From: Nocardioides sp. YR527
Lineage (GTDB): Bacteria > Actinomycetota > Actinomycetes > Propionibacteriales > Nocardioidaceae
Direction of reading: 5' to 3'
NCBI RefSeq assembly: GCF_900101045.1
Contig: NZ_FNFN01000007.1
Location: forward strand, 62,001 to 126,000
DNA length: 64,000 nt
The notes beneath the pieces were generated by a model. That model was not told the origin of the DNA. It saw nothing but the letters and a program-made list of their open reading frames with translations, and made no database searches. Positions 24,289-32,429 of this stretch are shown here, in pieces (the first letter of the stretch is position 1; the number at the start of each line of letters is the position of its first letter). A program made the translations under genes and the position numbers.

Positions 24289-26304
24289 TCAGGTAGGCGT
24301 CGTCGCCAGGTCATCCGGTGAGGTGACAGGTCGCTCGCAGACGAACCCCCGACAGACGTACGCCGCCGCCTTCCCGTCCACCGGAGTGCGGCTGCTCAGC
24401 AGCGGGATGTCGTCGCGGGCCTCGTCGGCGACGACCACCACCGCGCCCGGCTTGCGCCGGGCAGCGGCCTCGAGGGCGTCGCGGTCGGGTCCCGGCGGTC
24501 CGACGACCGCGATCTCGAGCGGCCCGTCCTTCATGGTGGCCGCCGCGGCCAGCGACCAGCCGGCGAACCGGGGCGCCTTGGTCATCAGGTTGCTCGTGGC
24601 CGCGAGCGTCTCCTCGGCGGCCGTGCGGTAGCGGCCCTCCCCGGTCAGCGCGTGCGCGGTGACGAGCGCGTGGACCATCGCGCCGGTGCCGCTGGGGCTG
24701 GCGTTGTCGGAGGGGTCCCGCGGCCGGGTGACCAGCGCCTCCGCGTCGTCGGCGGTGTCGTAGAAGCCGCCGTCCTCCGCGCGGAAGTGGGTCAGGGCGG
24801 TGTCGAGCAGCGCCGTCGCCCGCTCGAGCCAGGTGCTGTCGCCGGTCGCCTGGGTCAGCGCGAGGAATCCCCCTGCGACGCAGCCGTAGTCCTCCAGCAC
24901 TCCCGCGTGCGCGCCGGCCGCGCCGTCACGGCTGACGCGGAGGAGGCGTACGTCGCTGGTCGAGCCGCCGGAGCCGCTAGGCGGAGGCGTGTCGAGACCA
25001 ACACAGTGCGTTCGCCACAGCAGCTCCGCCGCTGCGACCGCGGCGTCGACGTACTGCCGCTCCCCCAGCATCAACCCGGCGTCGACCAGACCGCTGATCG
25101 CCAGTCCGTTCCAGGCCGCGACGACCTTGTCATCGCGGGTCGGACGTACTCGCTCGGCGCGCGCGGCGAGGAGCCGCGCCTTGACCGACTCGAGCCGCTC
25201 GGGGTCGTCGGGCCGGTGCCGCAGCTGCAGGGTCGAGGCACCTTCTTCGAAGGTGCCGGCCTCGGTCACCTCGAAGACCTCCGCGGCCCAGGCGCCGTCG
25301 TCGGCGCCGAGGACCTCGACGAGCTCACCCGGGGTCCAGACGTAGAACTTCCCCTCGACCCCCTCGCTGTCGGCGTCGAGCGCGGAGGCGAACCCGCCCT
25401 CGGCGGTACCGAGCTCGCGGATCATCCAGTCGGCGCTCTCCTGCGCGACCCGGTCGCCGAGCTCGGTGCCGAGCCGGGCGTAGAGGCCGATCAGCTGCGC
25501 GTTGTCGTAGAGCATCTTCTCGAAGTGCGGAACGACCCAGCCGCGGTCGACGGCATAGCGCGCGAACCCGCCCCCGACCTGGTCGTAGATCCCGCCGCCA
25601 GCCATCGCGGCGACGGTCCGCGAGAGCATGTGCGGAACCCGAGAGTCGGTCTCCGCGACCCGGCGCAGGAACTCCAGCACCATCGACGGCGGGAACTTCG
25701 GGGCGCCCCCGAACCCACCCGCCATCGGGTCGAACTCCCCCGCCAGCGCCTCGACCGCGGCACCGACGTCCACCTGCCAGTCCCCCGCCGCTCCGGCCAC
25801 CCCGGAGATGGCGGCCAGGTGCTGACGTACGTTCTCCGCCACCGCCCCGATCTCCGAGCGCCGCTGCGTCCACGCCTCCGAGAGCGCCTGCAGCACCTGC
25901 GTGAACGCCGGCTGCCCGTGGCGCGGCTGGTCCGGGAAGTAGGTGCCCGCGAAGAACGGGTTGCCGTCGTGGTCGAGCACCACCGTCATCGGCCACCCGC
26001 CTGACCCGGTCATCGCCGTCGTCGCCGCCATGTAGACCGCGTCCACATCCGGCCGCTCCTCCCGGTCGACCTTGATGTTCACGAAGTGCTCGTTCATGTA
26101 CGCCGCCGTCGTCTCGTCCTCGAACGACTCGTGCGCCATCACGTGACACCAGTGGCACGCGGCGTACCCGACCGACAGCAGGACAGGTACGTCCCGCCGC
26201 CGCGCCTCCTCGAACGCCTCGGGCGACCACTCCCGCCAGTACACCGGATTCTGAGCGTGCTGGAGCAGGTAGGGCGAGGTCGCGGAGGCGAGTCGGTTGG
26301 CCAC
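24289..26304 (-). CDS. DUF255 / YyaL thioredoxin-domain protein
   Basis: A 671-residue full-length member of the YyaL (spermatogenesis-associated protein 20) family. It starts with GTG, the usual MANRLASATSPYLLQHAQNP N-terminus. A thioredoxin-like domain (1-165) carries GYAACHWCHVMAHESF with the CxxC pair Cys50/Cys53; the remaining ~500 residues form an (alpha/alpha)6 barrel resembling N-acylglucosamine 2-epimerases (ALDADSEGVEGKFYVWTPGE and later FYDTADDAEALVTRPRDPSD). The family's biochemical role is unknown. It is monocistronic; GGAGGA lies immediately before the start. Confidence 0.92.
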   Translation of the reverse strand: MANRLASATSPYLLQHAQNPVYWREWSPEAFEEARRRDVPVLLSVGYAACHWCHVMAHESFEDETTAAYMNEHFVNIKVDREERPDVDAVYMAATTAMTGSGGWPMTVVLDHDGNPFFAGTYFPDQPRHGQPAFTQVLQALSEAWTQRRSEIGAVAENVRQHLAAISGVAGAAGDWQVDVGAAVEALAGEFDPMAGGFGGAPKFPPSMVLEFLRRVAETDSRVPHMLSRTVAAMAGGGIYDQVGGGFARYAVDRGWVVPHFEKMLYDNAQLIGLYARLGTELGDRVAQESADWMIRELGTAEGGFASALDADSEGVEGKFYVWTPGELVEVLGADDGAWAAEVFEVTEAGTFEEGASTLQLRHRPDDPERLESVKARLLAARAERVRPTRDDKVVAAWNGLAISGLVDAGLMLGERQYVDAAVAAAELLWRTHCVGLDTPPPSGSGGSTSDVRLLRVSRDGAAGAHAGVLEDYGCVAGGFLALTQATGDSTWLERATALLDTALTHFRAEDGGFYDTADDAEALVTRPRDPSDNASPSGTGAMVHALVTAHALTGEGRYRTAAEETLAATSNLMTKAPRFAGWSLAAAATMKDGPLEIAVVGPPGPDRDALEAAARRKPGAVVVVADEARDDIPLLSSRTPVDGKAAAYVCRGFVCERPVTSPDDLATTPT

Positions 26305-26625
26305 TCCTCCAGCCTTGCACGCACATGAGCAAGTGATGCAAACGCGTCAGATGACAGGGATTCTTGACGCGTATTCCGCTCCAACATTCAGTGGCCAACG
26401 GCAGACGCTGCGCTGACGGTGGCGTCGCCGGGCTTGGCGAAGCGCCCCTGTGCGCCCGGCCGGGCGTGACGGGCTGCACGACTTTGCAACCAACCCGGTA
26501 CGCGCCGCAGCGGGAGCGCGGCGGGAAGTACGCACCGGCTATCTGGAACCTCGGCGAGCCGGTGCAACACATGTTCTCGGTGGCGCGTCATGAAGACACA
26601 CATCGCCCGGACTCGGAGGGTTCAC
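26305..26625. other. Intergenic region without a gene (321 bp)
   Basis: Lies between the divergent YyaL-type gene and the small secreted protein. It must hold both promoters. The only structure seen is an inverted repeat ACGCGTCA (26342-26349) / TGACGCGT (26365-26372) with a 15-nt spacer; its right arm sits in a good -35-like TTGACG (26364-26369), but no matching -10 at the right distance is clear. Open frames here have no recognisable product. Confidence 0.5.
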
Positions 26626-27225
26626 ATGAAGCAGCTCGTCGTCTTCCTTCTCATCGGCGCGCTCGTACCCGTGGTGGGCCCGGTCCTCAGCGCCCAGGCG
26701 CTGCCGCCCGACCTCGTCTGCGACGGCAGCTACCACCACCGGACGTTCCGCAACGTAGTCATCCCGGACGACGCCCGCTGCGTGATCACCATGTCCAGGA
26801 TCACCGGCAACGTCCGCACCACCGGTGCACCGAGGGTGGTCAGCATCACCGACACGAGCCTCGGCCGGAACGTCCACGTCCGCAACGTCGTCGAACGCGT
26901 CACCATCGGAGCCGCCGGGTGCCGCGTGGACCCGGTCGCCGGACGAAATCTCATGGTCCGCAACTCCCGCAACGTGGCGATCTGCGAGATGTCGATCGCC
27001 AACAATCTCGTGGTACGCGACAATCGGGGGACCTTGATGGTCCGGGACAACAAGGCGTGCAACAACCTCCACGTCGTCGGCAATCACGTGCGTTCCCTGC
27101 GTGTGCTCAGGAACTCCTACGCCGGCAACTTCTCGGTGGCTCGCAACAGCTGGGTGGACCGCAAGATCGTGAGGGACAACGTGGAGCTACGTCAGAACCC
27201 CGCGGCGTGCCGTCGGGCTGGATGA
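26626..27225 (+). CDS. Small secreted protein with probable beta-helix repeats
   Basis: A 199-residue protein. I choose ATG 26626 because GGAGGG lies 7 nt before it and a signal peptide follows at once (MKQLVVFLLIGALVPVVGPV, cleavage near AQA-LP). The mature part is a series of short units with Asn/Val/Arg spacing (NVHVRN, NLMVRN, NLVVRDN, TLMVRDN, NLHVVGN, NFSVARN), as in right-handed beta-helices or polymer-forming secreted proteins. Six cysteines are spread through it. No enzyme motif is visible and I do not recognise the family. It looks monocistronic. Confidence 0.7.
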   Translation: MKQLVVFLLIGALVPVVGPVLSAQALPPDLVCDGSYHHRTFRNVVIPDDARCVITMSRITGNVRTTGAPRVVSITDTSLGRNVHVRNVVERVTIGAAGCRVDPVAGRNLMVRNSRNVAICEMSIANNLVVRDNRGTLMVRDNKACNNLHVVGNHVRSLRVLRNSYAGNFSVARNSWVDRKIVRDNVELRQNPAACRRAG

Positions 27226-27322
27226 GTGATTCCACGCCACCGTCACGACCTCCTCCGGGCTCGGCGCCACTACCCACAGGTCCATGGTCCCGCACGCCCA
27301 AGCGGGACGCTCAGGGCTGGCC

Positions 27323-29077
27323 TCAGTCTTCGAGCGGACCAAGGGCGGGGCCGGCGACGAACCGGGCCGCCGGATCGGCGAGCACCTCCAGTTCCAGTAC
27401 GACGAGCTCGTTGCGACCGGGCCGCAGGACCGGGCCCGGTACGAAGAGGGTGTGCTGCGGCCCGCGTCGCCAATAGCGCCCCAGGCAGAAGCCGTTGACC
27501 CAGGCGATGCCCTTGCCCCAGGCGGTGGTGTCGAGGAAGAGGTCGACGTGGGGCTCGGCCGAGAAGAGTGCGCGCCACGCGGTGGGCCCGACGCCGGTGC
27601 CACGGCCTTCGGGCGAGTCGGTCTCCCACAGGCGCGGCACCCGGTCGAGGTCGACGGCCAGGACCTCCCAGTCCGTGAGTGGCACCCCGTCGAGCAGAGC
27701 CGGCCCGACCAGGCCCTTGTGCTCACCGATGCGCGCGCCGTAGTTGACCCGGCCCTGGTCCTCGACGACCAGCTCCAGCACGCCACGCCCGCGCGGCAGC
27801 GCGATCGCCTGCTCGTGGTGCTCCCGCTCGAGGATGCCGACCGGAGCACCGTCGAGGAAGACGGCGGCCCGGTCACGGACCTCGCCGAGAGTGAGGACGC
27901 CGGGGCCGTCGCCAGGCAGCTCGGTCCGGTAGACGGCCAGACGCGTGTCCGTCTCCAGATCGTCCAGCACCGGGAGCGATTCCCACCTGCTCCAGGAGCC
28001 CCAGGCCGCCGGGTCGTCGAGAAGCCGGACCGGATCGCCCAGCGCCACCGTGTGCTCGGGGGCGGGACCTGGGGCGCCGGAGGTCTCGGTCGGCACCGGG
28101 GCGTAGCGGGCGATGACGTCGCGGAACGCGAAGTACTTCGCGGTCGGGTTCCCGGCCTCGTCCAGGGGCGCGTCGTAGTCGTAGGAGGTCACCGTCGGCC
28201 GGTAGGTCCCCTTGTCGTTGGCCCCGCTGGTCAGGCCGAAGTTCGTGCCGCCGTGGAACATGTACACGTTGACCGAGGCTCCGGCGGCGAGCAGGGCATC
28301 GAGCTCCTCGGCGGCCTGCTCGACGGCGGTGGTGTGGTGCCGGCCTCCCCAGTGGTCGAACCAGCCGTCCCAGAACTCCATGCACATCAGCGGCCCGGTC
28401 GGCTGGTGGTCGCGGAGGGTGCGCAGGCGGTTCACGCTGTCCGAGCCGAAGGAGCTGGTACGCAGCACCCCGTCGATTCCGCCGGCGGCGAGCATGGCGT
28501 CGACGGGCTGGTCCACGGTGACCAGCGGCACGTCGATGCCGGCTCCACGGATCATCTCCACGAGCGCCTGCAGGTAGCTCCGGTCGTCGCCGTACGCGCC
28601 GTACTCGTTCTCCACCTGGACGAGCAGCACGGGTCCGCCCATGTCGACCTGGTGCGGACGGACGAGCGCCAGGACGTGGTGGAGGTACTTCTCGACCTCG
28701 TCGAGAAAGCGCGGCTCGTAGCGGCGGATCCCGACGCCCCGCTCCCGGAACAGCCAGGGCGGCAGCCCGCCGTTGTCCCACTCCGCACAGATGAACGGCC
28801 CCGGACGCACGATCGCGTGCATGCCGGCCTCGCCCACCAGGCGCAGGAAGCGCGGCAGGTCGAGGATGCCGTCGGTGTCGAAGACGCCGGGGCGAGGGCT
28901 GTGGGCGTTCCACGGCACGTAGGTCTCGATGGTGTTGAGGCCCATCAGCCTGGCCTTCTCGATCCGGTCCGCCCAGTGGTCGGGGTGGACCCGGAAGTAG
29001 TGCAGCGCGCCGGAGAGGATCCGGAACGGCTCACCGTCGAGAAGGAAGTCGGTCTCGCCGATCGTGAACTCGGGCAT
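27323..29077 (-). CDS. GH35 beta-galactosidase
   Basis: A 584-residue cytoplasmic glycoside hydrolase family 35 enzyme without signal peptide, cleaving terminal beta-D-galactosides. The signature GGPVLLVQVENEYGAYG contains the acid/base Glu158 and LMCMEFWDGWFDHWG contains the nucleophile Glu234. Other family blocks: HYFRVHPDHWADRIEKARLM and RPGPFICAEWDNGGLPPWLF. Beta-sandwich domains follow to the C-terminus. It lies 86 bp downstream of the sugar-binding protein on the same strand, separated by a strong hairpin, so expression may be lower than that of the importer or separately controlled. Confidence 0.93.
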   Translation of the reverse strand: MPEFTIGETDFLLDGEPFRILSGALHYFRVHPDHWADRIEKARLMGLNTIETYVPWNAHSPRPGVFDTDGILDLPRFLRLVGEAGMHAIVRPGPFICAEWDNGGLPPWLFRERGVGIRRYEPRFLDEVEKYLHHVLALVRPHQVDMGGPVLLVQVENEYGAYGDDRSYLQALVEMIRGAGIDVPLVTVDQPVDAMLAAGGIDGVLRTSSFGSDSVNRLRTLRDHQPTGPLMCMEFWDGWFDHWGGRHHTTAVEQAAEELDALLAAGASVNVYMFHGGTNFGLTSGANDKGTYRPTVTSYDYDAPLDEAGNPTAKYFAFRDVIARYAPVPTETSGAPGPAPEHTVALGDPVRLLDDPAAWGSWSRWESLPVLDDLETDTRLAVYRTELPGDGPGVLTLGEVRDRAAVFLDGAPVGILEREHHEQAIALPRGRGVLELVVEDQGRVNYGARIGEHKGLVGPALLDGVPLTDWEVLAVDLDRVPRLWETDSPEGRGTGVGPTAWRALFSAEPHVDLFLDTTAWGKGIAWVNGFCLGRYWRRGPQHTLFVPGPVLRPGRNELVVLELEVLADPAARFVAGPALGPLED

Positions 29078-29093
29078 GCCTACCTCTCGCGAT

Positions 29094-29138
29094 GGACCGA
29101 CGGCCGCCGCTCCGCGATGTGCGGCGGGCCGTCGGTCC
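29094..29138 (-). terminator. Hairpin between sugar-binding protein and GH35 genes
   Basis: Arms GGACCGACGGCC (29094-29105) and GGCCGTCGGTCC (29127-29138), extended by GCCGC/GCGGC (29106-29110, 29121-29125) across one bulged G, with a 10-nt loop. It lies inside the co-directional gene set, so it is probably a partial terminator or mRNA 3'-end stabiliser for the importer message. Confidence 0.65.
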
Positions 29139-29141
29139 CTC

Positions 29142-29163
29142 TCAGTCGTGGGTCAGTCGTGGG
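29142..29163. repeat. Tandem 11-bp direct repeat
   Basis: TCAGTCGTGGG occurs twice in tandem (29142-29152, 29153-29163), immediately followed by TCAG, which contains the stop of the sugar-binding protein gene (29164-29166 on the minus strand). Probably a short slippage duplication. Confidence 0.7.
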
Positions 29164-30498
29164 TCAGTTGACGCTGAAGCCCTGCTCGTCGCCGTACTTC
29201 ACGAGCGCTTCCTGCCAGGCCGCCAGACCGTCCTCGAGGGCTGTGTGGGTCTGGTAGGACTTGCCGACGGTGTCGCCGTAGATCGTGTCGGCGTAGAGCT
29301 GGTAGGGCAGGTACTGCCAGCCCTCGACCACCTGGGTGGCCGCTTCGGTGAGCACCTGGTTGACCTGCTGGCCGCCGAAGTAGTCGCTCTTCTTGTCGAC
29401 GAACGCGGGGTCCTGCAGGTCAGCGACCGTGGCCGGGAAGCCACCGCTCTCCAGGAACGGCTCGACCCCCTCGTCGTGGTTGAGCCAGCGCACGAACGCC
29501 GCCGCCAGCGCAGGGTTCTTGCTCTGCTCCAGCACGGACTGGGTGCTGCCGCCGTTCTCGGCGGTCGCGGGCTGCCCGTCGTACGTCGGCATCGGTGCGA
29601 CCCGCCACTTGCCCGCGCCGTCGGGCACGGACTGCTCGAACACGCCGGGTGCCCAGGCACCGAGGCCGATGGACGCGATGGTCCCGTCCCCCAGCGCCTT
29701 GTACCACTCCTCGGTCCAGCCGGGGATGGTGCAGACCAGCTCGTCCTCGATGAGCTGGTTCCACACGCCCGTCCACTTCTGCGTGCCCTCGTCCTGCAGG
29801 TCGATCGTGACGTTCTCACCGTCGGCCTGGAACGGCGTGCCACCGGCCTGCCAGATCATGCTGGTGGTGAAGCCGGCGTCACCGCTGTCGTTGGTGATGC
29901 ACTGCGACGGGTCCTCCTTCTTGATGGTCCGGGCGGCCTCGACGTACTCGTCCCAGGTGGTCGGCACCTCGAGCTTGTGCTCATCGAAGATCTGCTGGTT
30001 GTAGAAGAGCGCCATCGGGCCGGAGTCCTGCGGCAGCCCGTAGAGGCCCTCGCCGGCCTGCACCGAGGCCCAGGTCGAGGGCGTGTAGTCCGACTCGAAC
30101 TCGTCGAAGCCGTACTGGCTCAGGTCGACCAGGTCGCCGGGCAGCGCGAACTGCGGGAGCGCCTTGTACTCGACCTGCGCCACGTCGGGGCCGCCGGAGC
30201 CTGCCTTGATCGCGTTCTGCAGCTTCGTGTAGTGGTCGTTGCCGGTGCCGGCGTTGACCAGCTTCACCTCGACCTTCGGGTACTGGTCCTCGAACGCGGC
30301 CACCTGGGCCTCGGCGGACGGGGTCCACGTCCAGTAGGTGATGGTGCCCCCTTCCTCGAGCGCGGCGTCGAGGTCTGCGGCCGTGCCTCCGCCGCCGCCC
30401 CCGTCGTCCGAGCCACAGCCGGCGAGCACGGAGGCGGCTGTGAGGGCTGCCGCGACGAGGGCGATCCGGCGGGATCTGCGCCCATTGATGATCAACAT
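29164..30498 (-). CDS. Carbohydrate ABC transporter substrate-binding lipoprotein
   Basis: A 444-residue SBP_bac_1 family protein with a lipoprotein signal (lipobox VLAGC, Cys28) and an AAAGGA Shine-Dalgarno. Features: TITYWTWTPSAEAQVAAFE (early ligand strand), NAGTGNDHYTKLQNAIKAGS and GGPDVAQVEYKALPQFA, which are typical of malto/lacto-oligosaccharide binders. It captures an oligosaccharide for the two MalF/MalG-type permeases upstream. No ATPase gene is present; such actinobacterial importers usually share a housekeeping MsiK-type ATPase (established for streptomycetes). Confidence 0.92.
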   Translation of the reverse strand: MLIINGRRSRRIALVAAALTAASVLAGCGSDDGGGGGGTAADLDAALEEGGTITYWTWTPSAEAQVAAFEDQYPKVEVKLVNAGTGNDHYTKLQNAIKAGSGGPDVAQVEYKALPQFALPGDLVDLSQYGFDEFESDYTPSTWASVQAGEGLYGLPQDSGPMALFYNQQIFDEHKLEVPTTWDEYVEAARTIKKEDPSQCITNDSGDAGFTTSMIWQAGGTPFQADGENVTIDLQDEGTQKWTGVWNQLIEDELVCTIPGWTEEWYKALGDGTIASIGLGAWAPGVFEQSVPDGAGKWRVAPMPTYDGQPATAENGGSTQSVLEQSKNPALAAAFVRWLNHDEGVEPFLESGGFPATVADLQDPAFVDKKSDYFGGQQVNQVLTEAATQVVEGWQYLPYQLYADTIYGDTVGKSYQTHTALEDGLAAWQEALVKYGDEQGFSVN

Positions 30499-30513
30499 GG
30501 CGTTCCTTTCATT

Positions 30514-31386
30514 TCACTGTTTGACGCTTCCCGCGCTCAAGCCGGACTGCCAGAACCGCTGGAGAAGGAGGAAGGCGATGACGAGCGGGGCGATGGTCAG
30601 CAAGGAGCCGGTGACCACCAGGTTGTAGACGGGCTGCGCGTTCGCGCCCGACGCCTGAGCGCTCCACTGGGTGAGGCCCACGGTGAGCGGATAGAGCTTC
30701 GGTTCGCTCAGCATGATCAGTGGCAGGAAGTAGTTGTTCCACGTCGAGACGACGGCGAACAGCAGCACCGTGACGATGCCGGGAGCGAGCAGGCGCAGCG
30801 CGACCGTGAAGAAGATCCGAATCTCGCCGGCACCGTCGATGCGCGCCGCCTCGAGCAGCTCGTCCGGCACGGCGTCAGCGGCGTAGACCCACATCAGGTA
30901 GAGGCCGAACGGGCTGATCAGCGAGGGGATGATGATCGCCCAGACCGTGTTGGTGAGCCCCATGTTCGAGAACATCAGGAACGTCGGCACGGCCAGCGCG
31001 GTGCCGGGCACGGCCACCGCGCCGATGATGACGGCGAAGACCGCCCGCCGCCCGGGGAAGCGGTACTTGGCCAGGCCGTAGCCGGCCGCGGTGGCCAGCA
31101 GAGTTGCGCCGCCGGCACCCACCACGACGTAGAGAAGGGTGTTCGCCAGCCAGCGCAGGAAGATGCCGTCGCGGTAGGTCAGCGTGTCGCGGACGTTGCT
31201 GAAGAACGCGAACTCGTCGCCTACCCACAGCCCCGGGCTCGAGAACAGATCCGCCTGCGTCTTGGTGGCGCTCAGGATCAGCCACGCCAGCGGCACCAGC
31301 GTGTAGACGAGGAACAGCGCCATCAGCGCGGTCAGCAGCGGCGATCGTCGCGGCGCCAGCGGCGACGTGCCCACCCGGCGCGTCAT
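30514..31386 (-). CDS. Carbohydrate ABC permease, MalG type
   Basis: A 290-residue membrane subunit with six helices and the EAA loop ELLEAARIDGAGEIRIFFTV, which binds the ATPase. The start is the ATG at 31386, overlapping the MalF-type stop (ATGA), giving MTRRVGTSPLAPRRSPLLTA. It precedes the binding-protein gene by 15 nt. Part of the galactoside importer. Confidence 0.93.
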   Translation of the reverse strand: MTRRVGTSPLAPRRSPLLTALMALFLVYTLVPLAWLILSATKTQADLFSSPGLWVGDEFAFFSNVRDTLTYRDGIFLRWLANTLLYVVVGAGGATLLATAAGYGLAKYRFPGRRAVFAVIIGAVAVPGTALAVPTFLMFSNMGLTNTVWAIIIPSLISPFGLYLMWVYAADAVPDELLEAARIDGAGEIRIFFTVALRLLAPGIVTVLLFAVVSTWNNYFLPLIMLSEPKLYPLTVGLTQWSAQASGANAQPVYNLVVTGSLLTIAPLVIAFLLLQRFWQSGLSAGSVKQ

Positions 31387-32318
31387 TTCATCGCCTCTCG
31401 TGAGCCGCGGAGCTGGACGGCGTACGCGATCACCGCGGTCAGCAGGCCCATCACGATCGCGACCGTCGCCGAGTAGTTGTACTGCTGCCCGCCGAAGGAC
31501 AGGTTGTAGGCGTAGAGGTTCGGGGTGTAGTAGGTCGTGATGACGTTGGGTTCCAGCGTGCGCAGGATGTTCGGCTCGTTGAAGAGCTGGAAGGTTCCGA
31601 TGATGGAGAAGATCGTGGCGATCAGGATGGCCCCGCGCAGTGCCGGGATCTTGATCGAGAGCACGGTGCGCATCGCCCCGGCGCCGTCGAGTGCGGCGGC
31701 CTCGTAGATCTCGCCGGGCACGGTGCGCAACGCGGAGTAGAAGATCAGCATGTTGTAGCCCACGAACTCCCAGGTCACGATGTTGGCGATCGAGGCGAGC
31801 ATCCAGTTGCTGCTGAGCGGCGCGATCGAGGTGCCGAAGAGGTCGTTCAGGTCGGCGGCCAACCCGAAGTTGGTGCCGTACATGAAGCCCCACATCAGGA
31901 CGGCCACGACGCCGGGAACGGCGTAGGGCAGGAAGATGAAGAGCCGGAAGAAGCTCGTGCCGTAGAGCCGGGCACTGTCGATGGCCAGCGCGGCCACCAG
32001 GGCGAGGCCGAGCATGATCGGCACCTGTACGACGAAGAACAGCAGGACCCGCAACGAGCCGTCCCAGAACTTGTCGTCGGTGAACACGTCGACGTAGTTG
32101 TCCAGACCGACGAACTGCGTGGTGCCGAAGAACGCCTGCGCACGGAAGAGGCTGAGGTAGGCGGCGTAGGCGATCGGCGACAGGAAGGTCAGCGCGAAGA
32201 CCGCCAGGAACGGGCCGACGAAGATCCACCCCTTCGTGTCGCTGCGCGACCACCGGCGACCGGGCGCGGGCGGTCGCCCACCACCGCGGGTCTCCCGGAT
32301 TCTCTCCGACCGGGTCAC
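31383..32318 (-). CDS. Carbohydrate ABC permease, MalF type
   Basis: A 311-residue membrane subunit with six helices and the loop EIYEAAALDGAGAMRTVLSI. I choose GTG 32318 since GGGAGGTGG lies about 5 nt before it; an in-frame GTG at 32336 is further upstream of that site. It is the first gene of the leftward importer operon and its promoter region holds the two LacI-type palindromes at 32355-32404. Confidence 0.92.
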   Translation of the reverse strand: MTRSERIRETRGGGRPPAPGRRWSRSDTKGWIFVGPFLAVFALTFLSPIAYAAYLSLFRAQAFFGTTQFVGLDNYVDVFTDDKFWDGSLRVLLFFVVQVPIMLGLALVAALAIDSARLYGTSFFRLFIFLPYAVPGVVAVLMWGFMYGTNFGLAADLNDLFGTSIAPLSSNWMLASIANIVTWEFVGYNMLIFYSALRTVPGEIYEAAALDGAGAMRTVLSIKIPALRGAILIATIFSIIGTFQLFNEPNILRTLEPNVITTYYTPNLYAYNLSFGGQQYNYSATVAIVMGLLTAVIAYAVQLRGSREAMK

Positions 32319-32354
32319 GGTCCCACCTCCCTTCACCGCCCTTCCGATGGCGGC

Positions 32355-32370
32355 CTGTTAACGTCAACAG
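32355..32370. promoter_or_regulatory. LacI-family operator O1
   Basis: CTGTTAACGTCAACAG, a 16-bp palindrome with one mismatched pair around a central CG, in the 111-bp divergent region between the importer and lacI-type genes. Its centre is 35 bp from O2. Confidence 0.8.
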
Positions 32371-32390
32371 GTACAGTGACGTACGACACA

Positions 32391-32404
32391 TGTTGACGTC
32401 AACA
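32391..32404. promoter_or_regulatory. LacI-family operator O2
   Basis: TGTTGACGTCAACA is a perfect 14-bp palindrome with the central CG pair expected for LacI-family operators. It contains outward TTGACG sequences that could be the -35 of the importer promoter, so bound repressor would block transcription. Confidence 0.85.
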
Positions 32405-32429
32405 GGCTGGCGGAAGGATTATTCGGCCC

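Noticed and set aside
27284..29257. 657-codon plus-strand frame opposite the GH35 gene
   Set aside because: Exactly antisense to GH35, which has intact catalytic motifs; the frame has no recognisable domain.
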